Positions 42,086 to 50,505 of a DNA stretch of 64,000 nt are shown one piece after another. This DNA comes from Actinomadura citrea. Lineage in GTDB: Bacteria; Actinomycetota; Actinomycetes; Streptosporangiales; Streptosporangiaceae. The position numbers and the translations under genes were made by a program. The first letter of the stretch is position 1, and each line of letters begins with the position of its first letter. The stretch covers positions 6,634,001 to 6,698,000 of the forward strand of contig NZ_JACCBT010000001.1 of assembly GCF_013409045.1 (NCBI RefSeq). Reading direction: 5' to 3'. Under the pieces are notes generated by a model. The model was not told where the DNA came from. It saw only the letters and a list, made by a program, of their open reading frames with translations, and searched no databases.

Positions 42086-43414
42086 ATGCCCATCGTCCGA
42101 CCCGCCCTTGCCGCCGGCACCCTGGCCGGCGCCCTCACCGCGGCCCTGGCCGTGCCCCTGGCCGTGCAGGCCGACGCGCGGCAGGGCCCCGCCTGCGCGT
42201 CCGGGCTCGCGGTGCCGGGGGCGGAGAAGCAGGTGGCCGCCTGCCTCGACGACCTCACGACCGCGGGGACGGTCGGCTCGGGCCACACCGTCCCGGCCGA
42301 CTGGGCCGGGCTGCACGCCGCCGGGACGCGCAACCCGTCCGGGGTCCGGGGCATCCAGCTGGACGGCTACTTCCCCGACACCTCGACGTTCAACACCAAC
42401 AACGGCTGGAACCACGACGCCCAGTTCGTCATCCGCCTGCCCGAGCGCTGGAACGGCGCTCTCGTCGTCGCCGGCCCTCCCGGCAACAGGCGGCAGTACG
42501 CCAACGACTTCACGATCTCCGACTGGGCGCTCGCCAAGGGCTACGCCTACGCCGCGACGGACAAGGGCAACAGCGGCACCGAGTTCTTCAAGGACGGCCG
42601 CCGCCCCGGCGACGCCGTCGCCGAATGGAACGACCGGGTGACGCAGCTCACGCGGGCCGCCAAGAAGGTCGTCGCGAAACGGTACGGGCGCGCGCCCCGC
42701 CACACGTATGCGGCGGGTATCTCCAACGGCGGATACCTCGTCCGCTGGCAGTTGGAGAACCGCCCGGAGCTGTACGACGGCGGCATCGACGCGGAAGGCA
42801 CGCTCTGGCGCGCCGACGGCCCCAACCTGTTCACCTACCTCCCGCGGGTTCTGCGGGCCTACCCCTCGTACGCGGCCACCGGAGACCCGTCCGCCCACAA
42901 GGCGCTCCTGAACGCGGGCCTCGCCCCCGGCTCGGAGTTCCTCTGGCCGTTCCACGACCAGGTCTATTGGGAGCTCACCCAGCGCATCTACCGCGCTGAA
43001 TTCGACCCCGCCTACACGGGAGAGGAGGCCGACTACAACTACGCCGCACGTCCGGAGAGCGTCCACCGTGCCGTCGCCCGCATGGCGCTCACGGGCCGCA
43101 TCCGCAAGCCCATGATCACCCTGCACGGCACCTACGACGCGCTCCTGCCCATCACCACCGACTCCGACGTCTACGCGAAACTCGTCCGCGCCAAGGGAAA
43201 GGCGCCCTACCGCTACTACCGCCTTGAGGCCGCCAACCACGTCGACGGCCTCTACGACTCCTTCCCCGACCGCCTGCGCCCGCTCCTGCCCTGCATGCGC
43301 ACGGCCTTCACGGCCCTGGAGTCCTGGACGCAGCACGGCACCACCCCACCGAAGAGCGCCACGCTCCCCCGCCCCACGTCGGGCGACACCGTCAACACCT
43401 GCTCCATCAGCTAG
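42086..43414 (+). CDS. Secreted tannase/feruloyl-esterase-like hydrolase, candidate 3HB-oligomer hydrolase
   Basis: A 442-residue exported alpha/beta hydrolase: signal peptide (MPIVRPALAAGTLAGALTAALAVPLAVQADA), then a catalytic domain with WNGALVVAGPPGNRRQY, nucleophile elbow AAGISNGGYLVRW (GxSxG), acid in HGTYDALLP and His in EAANHVDGLYD. These features match tannase/feruloyl-esterase-like hydrolases and loosely resemble 3-hydroxybutyrate-oligomer hydrolases. Eight bases separate it from the PHB depolymerase gene, so it probably cleaves soluble oligomers released by that enzyme (inference). An aromatic ester substrate is the alternative. Confidence 0.75.
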   Translation: MPIVRPALAAGTLAGALTAALAVPLAVQADARQGPACASGLAVPGAEKQVAACLDDLTTAGTVGSGHTVPADWAGLHAAGTRNPSGVRGIQLDGYFPDTSTFNTNNGWNHDAQFVIRLPERWNGALVVAGPPGNRRQYANDFTISDWALAKGYAYAATDKGNSGTEFFKDGRRPGDAVAEWNDRVTQLTRAAKKVVAKRYGRAPRHTYAAGISNGGYLVRWQLENRPELYDGGIDAEGTLWRADGPNLFTYLPRVLRAYPSYAATGDPSAHKALLNAGLAPGSEFLWPFHDQVYWELTQRIYRAEFDPAYTGEEADYNYAARPESVHRAVARMALTGRIRKPMITLHGTYDALLPITTDSDVYAKLVRAKGKAPYRYYRLEAANHVDGLYDSFPDRLRPLLPCMRTAFTALESWTQHGTTPPKSATLPRPTSGDTVNTCSIS

Positions 43415-43422
43415 GGGACACC

Positions 43423-44424
43423 ATGAGACCCACCCCGTTCCTCGCGGCCGCCGCCCTCGCCTTAACGACCGTCAGCGCGTCACCCGCGTCCGCGGCCGCC
43501 GCCGCGCTTCCCCGCCACTCGATCAGCGCCTCGTACGTCAGCGGCGTCTCGTCCGGCGGCTACATGGCCGACCAGCTGCACATCGCCTACTCCGGGACGT
43601 TCCGGGGCGCCGGCATCTTCACCGCCGGGCCCTACCACTGCGCGCGGGGGAACCTGACGACCGCGCAGCTCGCCTGCATGAACGACATCTACGACGACAA
43701 CCCGGCGAAACTGGAACGGACGGCCCGCGACCGGGCGGCGCAGGGAAGCGTCGATCCCGTCAGCAACCTGTCCGGGCATCCGGTGTGGATCTATCACGGG
43801 ACGAACGACTCGACCGTGAAGCAGTCGGTGAACGACGACCTCGCCGGGCTCTACCGGAACTTCGGATCCGCCGTCTCCTACACCAAGACCTCGCAGGCCG
43901 GGCACGCCTGGGTGAGCCCGATCGGCCCCAACCCCTGCTCGGCCACCTACACCCCCTACATCAACAAGTGCGGTGACGATCCGGAGCGCTCGATGCTGGG
44001 GCACCTGTTCGGGTCCGTGGCCTCGCCCGCCCCCTCACCCGGCGGCACGCTCATGGAGTTCGACCAGAACGCCTACGCGACGGGCGGGAGCGCCTCGTCC
44101 ATCAGCATGGACGCGACGGGCTTCGCCTACATCCCGGCGGGCTGCCAGTCGGGGACGTGCAGGCTCATGGTCGCGCTGCACGGGTGCCAGCAGGGGCGGA
44201 GCGTCGTCGGCAAGGCGTTCGCGACGAAGACCTACCTCAACGAGTACGCCGACACCAACGGCATGATCGTCCTGTATCCGCAGGCCACCGCGTCCAGCTG
44301 GCTGGGCGGCAACCCGCAGGGCTGCTGGAACTGGTGGGGCTACGGCGGCGACACCGCCTACGACATGAAGGGCGGCAGGCAGATCGAGACGATCATGCGC
44401 ATGGTGCACGCCCTCGGCGGCTGA
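43423..44424 (+). CDS. phaZ: Extracellular poly(3-hydroxybutyrate) depolymerase, type II fold order
   Basis: A 333-residue exported depolymerase. After the signal peptide the lipase box GVSSGGYM holds Ser43; YHGTNDS gives Asp129 and QAGHAW His161. The oxyanion motif LMVALHGCQQG lies after the triad, near residue 253, the circularly permuted order known for type II PHB depolymerases. GNPQGCWNWWGYGG near the end is also typical. No Ser/Thr-rich linker or substrate-binding domain follows, so the enzyme is catalytic domain only, which may favour short or amorphous polymer. It is the second gene of its operon and ends four bases before the convergent DUF397 gene. Confidence 0.88.
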   Translation: MRPTPFLAAAALALTTVSASPASAAAAALPRHSISASYVSGVSSGGYMADQLHIAYSGTFRGAGIFTAGPYHCARGNLTTAQLACMNDIYDDNPAKLERTARDRAAQGSVDPVSNLSGHPVWIYHGTNDSTVKQSVNDDLAGLYRNFGSAVSYTKTSQAGHAWVSPIGPNPCSATYTPYINKCGDDPERSMLGHLFGSVASPAPSPGGTLMEFDQNAYATGGSASSISMDATGFAYIPAGCQSGTCRLMVALHGCQQGRSVVGKAFATKTYLNEYADTNGMIVLYPQATASSWLGGNPQGCWNWWGYGGDTAYDMKGGRQIETIMRMVHALGG

Positions 44425-44427
44425 TCC

Positions 44428-44652
44428 TCACAGGTCGAGTTCGCCGCGTTTCACCCGGGCCAGAAATGCGGCGAACTCGGCGCCCCCGAAGCGGAAAACG
44501 GTTCCGCCCGGCGCCTTGGAATCACGGATGAACACGGCCGGGGAACGGCCCCCACCGATAATGCGCGCGGCCAGTTCGACACATTCGTCACTGGCGGCAC
44601 TGCGGGTGCTCTTTCGCCATGCGAAGGCGGCACCATGAGACGTCGTCGTCAT
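44428..44652 (-). CDS. DUF397 small regulatory-type protein
   Basis: A 74-residue protein with the DUF397 pattern FAWRKSTRSAASDECVELA and VFIRDSKAPGGTVFRFGGAEFAAFLARVKRGE. DUF397 genes pair with XRE regulators in actinomycetes (WhiJ/BldB-associated and Scr1-type modules). It follows the XRE gene after 21 bases. Its partner is probably that regulator; it may act as antagonist or toxin-like component. Confidence 0.9.
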   Translation of the reverse strand: MTTTSHGAAFAWRKSTRSAASDECVELAARIIGGGRSPAVFIRDSKAPGGTVFRFGGAEFAAFLARVKRGELDL

Positions 44653-44673
44653 TAACGGAGATTCACTGTTCTG

Positions 44674-45525
44674 CTAGTACGCCCTGGCTATGCGGGCGAT
44701 GAGGTCACGCGAACCGGTCTCGTCGAGCGCATTACCGCAGATTTTCTCGAACGCGCTCGTATAACGGAAGACCTGGCTCTCATCTTCGATGATCAGACTA
44801 CCGCCCATCTGCTCGATGTACACGATATCCGGGTACTCGGGTTCCTGGAACTTCAGCACGCTGAAGTCCGTGAGGCCGCCAGGGTAGCCGTTGTCGAATG
44901 GAACGACCAGAATTCTCACATTCGACAGTTTCCCGGCCTCCAGCAGATACTCCAGCTGGTCCCGCATCACCCCGTCGTCCGCGATCCGCCGGCGCAGCGC
45001 ACCCTCGTCCAGGACGGCGAAGAGCTCCATCGCCTCAAGGGACCGCAGCCGCGCCTGCCGCTTCAACCGGATCTCGACCTGCCGGTCGACCTCCCCGGGC
45101 GGCAGCGCGGGGACGCTGGCCATCATGCAGGCCCGGGTGTAGTCGGCCGTCTGCAGCAGGCCGTGGATGATCGCCACCCGGTAGGAGTGCATCGCCTGCG
45201 CGTCGGCCTCCAGGCCGATGAAGGCGGCGTAGCGCTCCCCGAGCGTCTCGCCGTAGGTCTCCCACCAGCCACGTTCGCGCGCGGCTCGGGCCAGCCTGAC
45301 GTAGCGCTCCACCGCCGGCTCCTCCACCCCGTAGAAGGCGAGGAGGCGGTGCAGGTCCGCGACGGTGATCAGGGTGTAGGCGGTCTCGATCCTGGAGACC
45401 TTGGCCGTCGACCACTTCATCTCAGCGGCGACCTGGTCGATCGTCACTCCGGCACGAGTGCGCAGGCCGCGCAGTTCGCGGGCGAGCTGCCGGGCCCGCA
45501 CGGACGGCGACTGGCGGACCGCCAT
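44674..45525 (-). CDS. XRE-family regulator, Scr1/WhiJ type
   Basis: A 283-residue regulator with an N-terminal HTH_31-like motif (ARELRGLRTRAGVTIDQVAAEMKWSTAKVSRIETA) and a C-terminal DUF5753 domain (WWETYGETLGERYAAFIGLEADAQAMHSYRVAIIHGLLQTADYTRACM; VRILVVPFDNGYPGGLTDFSVLKF). ATG 45525 follows AGGAGAAGGGC; the upstream in-frame extension is not conserved. It likely autoregulates through the palindrome 47 bases upstream. Confidence 0.92.
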   Translation of the reverse strand: MAVRQSPSVRARQLARELRGLRTRAGVTIDQVAAEMKWSTAKVSRIETAYTLITVADLHRLLAFYGVEEPAVERYVRLARAARERGWWETYGETLGERYAAFIGLEADAQAMHSYRVAIIHGLLQTADYTRACMMASVPALPPGEVDRQVEIRLKRQARLRSLEAMELFAVLDEGALRRRIADDGVMRDQLEYLLEAGKLSNVRILVVPFDNGYPGGLTDFSVLKFQEPEYPDIVYIEQMGGSLIIEDESQVFRYTSAFEKICGNALDETGSRDLIARIARAY

Positions 45526-45571
45526 GCCCTTCTCCTGAAAACTCTCGTGCACGGATACAAGAAACCCTACA

Positions 45572-45583
45572 TGCAACCTTGCA
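45572..45583. promoter_or_regulatory. Promoter/operator of the XRE-DUF397 pair
   Basis: Perfect palindrome TGCAACCTTGCA. On the minus strand it reads into TTGCATGTAGGGTTTC, where TG-TAGGGT looks like an extended -10 box, so a bound regulator would block it. Position and symmetry suggest autoregulation. Confidence 0.55.
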
Positions 45584-45705
45584 CGAACGCTGGCAGGCGC
45601 GCAACATACGAAGAGGGGGCAGTGGGCGCGTCGGCCATGACCGAAGGCAGAGGTGTGATGAGAACCGGGGTATTACGAACGCCAGGTCACCCGACGGGGT
45701 AGCGG

Positions 45706-46353
45706 ATGAGCAGTACAGCGGCGAACACGGCGGCGACGGAAACGGCGGCGCCGAACCCAGCGGACATGCCGTTCACCGTGCCGGTGACCGATCGACTGAC
45801 GTATCACTTTCTCATCGCGGTCGATATCGAGGGTTACAGCAAGCTGAGCACGGCGCAGCAGAAGCAGGTCCAGCAGGATCTGCACCAGATCCTGGAGACC
45901 GCGGCGGCCGCGGCCGGTCTCGACCGGCGGACCTGGCTGCGGCAGGTCGGCGGCGACGGCGAGATGGCGATCCTTCCGCCCGACACCGACGGGCTGCTGG
46001 TGCTGGTGTCCTATCCACGCGCGCTGGCCACCGCACTGGCCGAGCTCAACCGAGAGCGGAGGCCGCCGATCAGGCTCCGGGTGGCGATGCACCACGGCCC
46101 CCTGTCCGACGGGCTCTTCGGGGCGGTGGGCCAGGCGCCGATCGTGGTCGCCCGGCTCCTCGACTCCCAGGAGCTGCGGGACGAACTGCGCGCCGATCCC
46201 GTCCGCGAGATGGCGCTGATCGTGTCCTCGTCCCTCTACAGCGACATCGTCGAGACCGGTTTCGAGGGCCTGGCCCCGGAGGAGTTCCATCCCGTGGAGA
46301 TCACCGCCAAGGGGGCCTCCTTCCCCGGGCGCATCCACCGGGGGACGCGCTGA
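45706..46353 (+). CDS. Class III nucleotide-cyclase-like protein (probably degenerate)
   Basis: A 215-residue protein with a cyclase homology fold: the first metal Asp in FLIAVDIEGYSKLS, the second in RQVGGDGEMAIL, and RLRVAMHHGPLSDGLFGAVGQAPIVVARLLDSQ at the position of the VNxAxR segment. There the transition-state Asn appears replaced (Ile), while the Arg remains; substrate-specifying residues are not recognisable. It may bind nucleotide without cyclising it or make an unusual product. Similar proteins occur beside effector and XRE genes in actinomycete conflict systems. No TM or signal peptide. Ends four bases before the convergent PHP gene. Confidence 0.7.
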   Translation: MSSTAANTAATETAAPNPADMPFTVPVTDRLTYHFLIAVDIEGYSKLSTAQQKQVQQDLHQILETAAAAAGLDRRTWLRQVGGDGEMAILPPDTDGLLVLVSYPRALATALAELNRERRPPIRLRVAMHHGPLSDGLFGAVGQAPIVVARLLDSQELRDELRADPVREMALIVSSSLYSDIVETGFEGLAPEEFHPVEITAKGASFPGRIHRGTR

Positions 46354-46356
46354 CCG

Positions 46357-47385
46357 TCACCGTTTCGAGCGCGTCCAGGCGAGCAGGTCGTCGGCCGTGA
46401 GGGTGTTGACGACCTGTGACGCCGGCACCCCGCACCGGGCGGCCCGCTCGCAGCCGAACGGCTGCCAGTCGAGCTGCCCGGGCGCGTGGGCGTCGGAGTC
46501 GATGGAGAAGCGGCAGCCCGCCTCGACCGCCAGGCGCAGCAGGCGCTTCGGCGGGTCGAGGCGCTCCGGGCGGGAGTTGATCTCGACGGCGACGTCGTAG
46601 GCGGCGCAGGCGTCGAAGACGAGCGCGGCGTCGAACTCCGACTCCGGGCGCAGGCCGCCGCGCTTGCCGCCGGCCTTCACGATGCGCCCGGTGCAGTGGC
46701 CGAGGACGTTCACGCGCGGGTCGGCGATCGCCGCGACCATCCGCCTGGTCATGGCGACGCGGTCCATGCGGAGCTTGGAGTGCACGCTGGCGACGACGAC
46801 GTCGAGGCGGTCGAGGAGATCGGGCTCCTGGTCGAGGGCGCCGTCCTCCAGGATGTCGACCTCGATGCCGGTCAGGATGCGGAAGGGCGCCAGGGAGGCG
46901 TTGAGCTCGGCGACGACGTCGAGCTGGCGGCGCAGGCGGTCGGCGGACAGGCCGCCCGCGACCTTCAGGCGCGGCGAGTGGTCGGTGAGCGCGAGGTACT
47001 CGTGGCCCAGGGAGCGGGCGGTCTCGGCCATCTCCAGGATCGGGGACCCGCCGTCCGACCAGTCGCTGTGGGTGTGCAGGTCGCCCTTCAGGGCCGAGCG
47101 GAGCGCGGCCGTGGCCTCGTCCAGCGGCTCCCCCTCGGTCGCCTCCAGGCGCCGCAGGTAGACCGGGGTCTCGCCGCGCAGCGCCTCCTCGATCACCAGG
47201 GCGGTGACCTTGCCGACGCCGGGCAGCGCGGTGAGCGTCCCGTCGCGGGCCCGGTCGGCCAGCTCGTCGGGGGCCGTCTCCTCCGCGCGTGCGGCGGCCG
47301 TGCGGAACGCCCGGACGCGGTAGGTCGGCTCATGGGCGCGCTCCAGCAGGAACGCGATGCGGCGCAGCGCTTCGACGGGCTCCAC
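46357..47385 (-). CDS. PHP-domain phosphoesterase with PolX-like helix-hairpin-helix N-terminus
   Basis: A 342-residue protein. The N-terminus (MEPVEALRRIAFLLERAHEPTYRVRAFRTAAARAEE; LTALPGVGKVTALVIEEAL) is the HhH region of PolX-type proteins. The PHP domain follows with KGDLHTHSDWSDGG, LALTDHSP, GIEVDILEDGALD, VVASVHSKLRM, NVLGHCTGRI and FSIDSDAHAPGQLDWQP, giving the complete set of metal-binding His and Asp. No polymerase domain is present. Family members are phosphoesterases or 3'-5' exonucleases. The start is GTG 47385 (MEPVEAL by homology); GTG 47394 is possible. Confidence 0.88.
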   Translation of the reverse strand: MEPVEALRRIAFLLERAHEPTYRVRAFRTAAARAEETAPDELADRARDGTLTALPGVGKVTALVIEEALRGETPVYLRRLEATEGEPLDEATAALRSALKGDLHTHSDWSDGGSPILEMAETARSLGHEYLALTDHSPRLKVAGGLSADRLRRQLDVVAELNASLAPFRILTGIEVDILEDGALDQEPDLLDRLDVVVASVHSKLRMDRVAMTRRMVAAIADPRVNVLGHCTGRIVKAGGKRGGLRPESEFDAALVFDACAAYDVAVEINSRPERLDPPKRLLRLAVEAGCRFSIDSDAHAPGQLDWQPFGCERAARCGVPASQVVNTLTADDLLAWTRSKR

Positions 47386-47469
47386 GCCTCGCACCGTACC
47401 CAGGTATGACCCGGCACGTCCCACCACGGTGTCATCCGAGCGAGACCGGGGCTGCCTAGCCTGGTGCTC

Positions 47470-48747
47470 ATGGCCGGGGAGAACCTCACACTGCGCGGCG
47501 TCCTGCGGGACGTGCTGCTCGCCGCCGCCGTGACCGGCAGGGCGGACCCGGCTCCGCTGACCCGGCCGTGGCCCCTGCTGCTGCGCTGGACGCGGTACAT
47601 CGGCGTGGGGCGGCTGCCGTACGGGCTGGTGGCGAACCTGTTCGGGCTGGCCCTGACCGTCGGGCTGGTCGCCGGGACGGTCTCGCTGCTGTCCACCGAG
47701 ACGATGCGGCGCGGCCTCTACGTGTCGGACGGCACGAAGCTCTTCATCGCCGTGGCGGTGACGGCGCCGCTGGCGCTGCGGGACCGGCACCCGCTCGGCG
47801 CATGGCGGCTGAGCTTCCTGGCGATGGCGCTGATCGACATCGACGGCTGGCTGACCGTCCCCTACGTCCCGGCGGGCGCGTTCGCGGCGATCGTGACCGT
47901 GTACACGGTCGCGGTGCGCTGCTCGCGCGACGTCACGCTGGGCGTCGCGATCATCTCCTTCGCCGGGGTGTGGCTCAAGGACCCGGAGACCGGGGCCGGG
48001 GCGTCGGTGCTGCTCCTGCTTCCGCTGGCGGTGGGCTACGCCGTCCGCGTCCGGCAGACGTCCCGGCGCGAGCTGGCCGAGCAGGAGAGGCGGCACCAGG
48101 ACGCCGAGGCGGTGCTGACCGAGCGGCAGCGGATCGCGCGGGAGCTGCACGACGTCGTCGCGCACCACATGTCGATGATCGCCATCCAGGCGGAGGCCGC
48201 GCCCTACAAGGTCGAGACCGTCCCGGACGAGACGCGCCGCGACCTCGCCGAGATCCGCGCGACCGCGCTGGACGCGCTGACGGAGCTGCGCCGCATCCTC
48301 GGCGTGCTGCGCGCGGAGGACGGCGCCGAGACCGCCCCGCAGCCGAGCCTGGAGCGGCTGGACGAGCTCGTCGGCAACGCGCGCGGCGCCGGTCTGCGCG
48401 TGGAGACGCGGCTGAGCGGCGACCTGGCGGAGCTGCCCCCTGGCGTGGGGCTCACCGCGTACCGGATTCTCCAGGAGGCGCTGAGCAACGCCATGCGGCA
48501 CGCGCCCGGTTCCCGCGTCGAGGTCGAAGTGTCCTGCGATGACGGCATAGTGTGGCTCGGCGTCGTCAACGGCCCGCCCGCGGGCGGGCCGGGGTCCGTC
48601 CCGCCGCTTCCGGGCGGCGGCCACGGGCTGGTCGGGATGCGGGAGCGGGCCGCCGCGCTGGGCGGCGAGCTGACCGCCCGCCCCACGTCCGAGGGAGGAT
48701 TCGCCGTGACCGCATCGCTGCCGGTGAAGGCGCGGGACGCGACGTGA
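47470..48747 (+). CDS. Membrane sensor histidine kinase (HisKA_3)
   Basis: A 425-residue kinase with five or six N-terminal TM helices (LVANLFGLALTVGLVAGTVSLL; LFIAVAVTAPLAL; FAAIVTVYTVAV; ASVLLLLPLAVGYAV), then the coiled HisKA_3 motif ERQRIARELHDVVAHHMSMIAIQAEAAPYKV and HATPase (GLTAYRILQEALSNAMRHAPG; GHGLVGMRERAAALGGEL). A TAGCCT box at 47456-47461 sits eight bases before the ATG, suggesting a leaderless transcript. The signal is probably in the membrane. It overlaps its response regulator (GTGA). Confidence 0.9.
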   Translation: MAGENLTLRGVLRDVLLAAAVTGRADPAPLTRPWPLLLRWTRYIGVGRLPYGLVANLFGLALTVGLVAGTVSLLSTETMRRGLYVSDGTKLFIAVAVTAPLALRDRHPLGAWRLSFLAMALIDIDGWLTVPYVPAGAFAAIVTVYTVAVRCSRDVTLGVAIISFAGVWLKDPETGAGASVLLLLPLAVGYAVRVRQTSRRELAEQERRHQDAEAVLTERQRIARELHDVVAHHMSMIAIQAEAAPYKVETVPDETRRDLAEIRATALDALTELRRILGVLRAEDGAETAPQPSLERLDELVGNARGAGLRVETRLSGDLAELPPGVGLTAYRILQEALSNAMRHAPGSRVEVEVSCDDGIVWLGVVNGPPAGGPGSVPPLPGGGHGLVGMRERAAALGGELTARPTSEGGFAVTASLPVKARDAT

Positions 48748-49409
48748 CGATCCGGGTCGTGATCGTCGACGACCAGGGCATGGTGCGCACCGGTTTCGGC
48801 GTGCTGCTCAACGCCCAGCCCGACATCGAGGTCGCGGGCGAGGCCGCCGACGGCGCGGAGGGCCTGCGCCGCGTCGCCGAACTGCGCCCCGACGTGGTGC
48901 TGATGGACGTCCGGATGCCGGTGATGGACGGCCTGGAGGCGACCCGCCGATTGCTCGCGGACGCCGGGGACGGCGCCCCCAGGGTCCTCATGCTGACGAC
49001 GTTCGACCTGGACGACTACGTCTACGAGGCGCTGCGGGCGGGGGCCAGCGGGTTCCTGCTGAAGGACGCGTCCGCGACCGAACTCGCCGAGGCGGTGCGG
49101 GTGGTGGCGGCGGGCGACGCGCTGCTGTCCCCGTCGGTCACGCGGCGGCTCATCGCGGAGTTCTCCCGGCTCGGTGGCCCGCGCGCGCCGTCCCGCAAGC
49201 GGCTGGAGGAGCTGACCGAGCGGGAGACCGAGGTGCTCGGGCTGGTGGCGCGCGGCCTGTCCAACGGCGAGATCGCCGGACGGCTCGTCGTCGCCGAGCA
49301 GACCGTCAAGACGCACTTCGGGCGGATCCTGATGAAGCTCGGGCTGCGCGACCGTCCGCAGGCGATCGTCTACGCCTACGAGGTGGGGCTGGTGCGGCCC
49401 GGCGACTGA
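48744..49409 (+). CDS. LuxR/NarL-family response regulator
   Basis: A 221-residue regulator: VVIVDDQGMVRTGFGVLLNAQ, VVLMDVRMPVMDGLEATRR, LMLTTFDLDDYVYEALRAGASGFLLKD and the GerE HTH LTERETEVLGLVARGLSNGEIAGRLVVAEQTVKTHFGRIL. Starts with GTG 48744 overlapping the kinase stop. Targets are unknown; the next operon downstream is on the same strand after 150 bases. Confidence 0.92.
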   Translation: MTIRVVIVDDQGMVRTGFGVLLNAQPDIEVAGEAADGAEGLRRVAELRPDVVLMDVRMPVMDGLEATRRLLADAGDGAPRVLMLTTFDLDDYVYEALRAGASGFLLKDASATELAEAVRVVAAGDALLSPSVTRRLIAEFSRLGGPRAPSRKRLEELTERETEVLGLVARGLSNGEIAGRLVVAEQTVKTHFGRILMKLGLRDRPQAIVYAYEVGLVRPGD

Positions 49410-49423
49410 TGCCGGCCGCCTCC

Positions 49424-49462
49424 CGTCATACCGGGGGCGCATCTCGTCATACCGGGGGCGCA
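49424..49462. repeat. 21-bp tandem repeat
   Basis: CGTCATACCGGGGGCGCA occurs at 49424-49441 and again at 49445-49462, period 21 bases, just after the response-regulator stop. The two-turn spacing of a DNA helix suits a tandem protein-binding site; it may serve the operon downstream. Confidence 0.6.
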
Positions 49463-49514
49463 CGGCACGGGACGGCACCGTCGGCCGATGTGCGCTCACA
49501 CGTCTGATTTCTAC

Positions 49515-49550
49515 CTTCCTGATCAGTGCTCCGCTTCACTGACCAGGAAG
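49515..49550 (+). promoter_or_regulatory. Hairpin covering the ribosome site of the hydrolase gene
   Basis: CTTCCTGATCAG (49515-49526) pairs with CTGACCAGGAAG (49539-49550) with one non-Watson-Crick position, loop 12. The 3' arm contains the first part of the Shine-Dalgarno AGGAAGGA (49545-49552) of the gene starting at 49561. It could modulate translation, as a regulatory leader hairpin would. Confidence 0.5.
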
Positions 49551-49560
49551 GACGGGCCGG

Positions 49561-50505
49561 ATGCCCAGCGTTCGCAGGACCGTCGCCGCCGTTTCCGTGC
49601 TGGCCGCGGCCGGCTCGACGGCCGCCGGGCACGCCGAGGTGTACGCGCCGCCGGCCCCGGCACCCGCACTGTCGGCGCCGGCACTCGACGCCCGCTACCA
49701 GGCCACCGGCCGGGACATCACGCGCGCTCTGGCCATCGCGAGGCGCGTCCACGACGAGGGACGGGCGCGGGCGCTGTCCGCCTTCCTGGGGCCGGACCGG
49801 CGGTTCCTGTCGTTCGACCCGCGAGGCGACGGGCGCGCCGTGGAGGTCCTGGGCGACCTCAAGCACGCCGACCGGATCGCGGTGGTCGTGCCCGGCGCGG
49901 ACAACTCTCTGGCCAACTACGACTCGCCCAAGTTCGTCGGCGGCGGCAGCCGGGCGCTCGACCGGCAGATCCGCGCCGCCGCGCCCGGTGCGCGGATCGC
50001 CGTCATCGCCTGGCTCGGCTACGACTCCCCCTCGACGCTGAGCACCCATGCCCTGAGAAGCGGACATGCGGAGAAGGGGGCGCGGGCTCTCGAACGTCTC
50101 CTCGCCGGCGTGCACCGCGTGAACGGGCGGGCCCGGTTCGCCCTGCTCTGCCACAGCTACGGCTCGGTGGTCTGCGGCAAGGCCGCCCGGCGTCTGGCGC
50201 CCCTGCCGGTGGACCAGATCGCCCTGTTCGGCAGCCCCGGCACCACCCTGCGCCACGTCTCCGACCTCGGGACGTCCGCGCGCGTCTGGGCGGGCCGGGC
50301 GAAGGGCGACTGGGTGCGGTACGTCCCCCACGTCCGCCTCGCGGGGCTGGGGTTCGGCGCCGATCCCGTCTCGCCCGGCTTCGGCGCCCTGCGGTTCGAC
50401 GCCGGGACGGGCCCGCACAGCGGCTACCTGAAGCCCGGCTCCCTCGCGCTGCGCAACCTCGCCCTGATCGCCCTCGGCCGCGACGCGGAGGTCACCCATG
50501 CCTGA
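49561..50505 (+). CDS. Secreted alpha/beta hydrolase (DUF1023-like)
   Basis: A 314-residue exported protein. Signal peptide to about residue 25, then a helical part and an alpha/beta hydrolase fold of the DUF1023 type: RIAVVVPGADNSLANYDS, nucleophile elbow ALLCHSYGSVVCGKAA (GxSxG replaced by CHSYGS) and acid/His region near PDPVSPGFG...GPHSGYLKPGSLALRNL. Related to the hydrolase encoded at 51730, which is on the far side of the acyltransferase. Substrate unknown; probably cell-wall or lipid esters. It overlaps the acyltransferase gene by 8 bases. Confidence 0.8.
   Translation: MPSVRRTVAAVSVLAAAGSTAAGHAEVYAPPAPAPALSAPALDARYQATGRDITRALAIARRVHDEGRARALSAFLGPDRRFLSFDPRGDGRAVEVLGDLKHADRIAVVVPGADNSLANYDSPKFVGGGSRALDRQIRAAAPGARIAVIAWLGYDSPSTLSTHALRSGHAEKGARALERLLAGVHRVNGRARFALLCHSYGSVVCGKAARRLAPLPVDQIALFGSPGTTLRHVSDLGTSARVWAGRAKGDWVRYVPHVRLAGLGFGADPVSPGFGALRFDAGTGPHSGYLKPGSLALRNLALIALGRDAEVTHA

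Noticed and set aside
44652..44674. XRE/DUF397 pair as a proven toxin-antitoxin system
   Set aside because: The families are regulatory partners; toxicity cannot be seen from sequence, so no toxin label is given.
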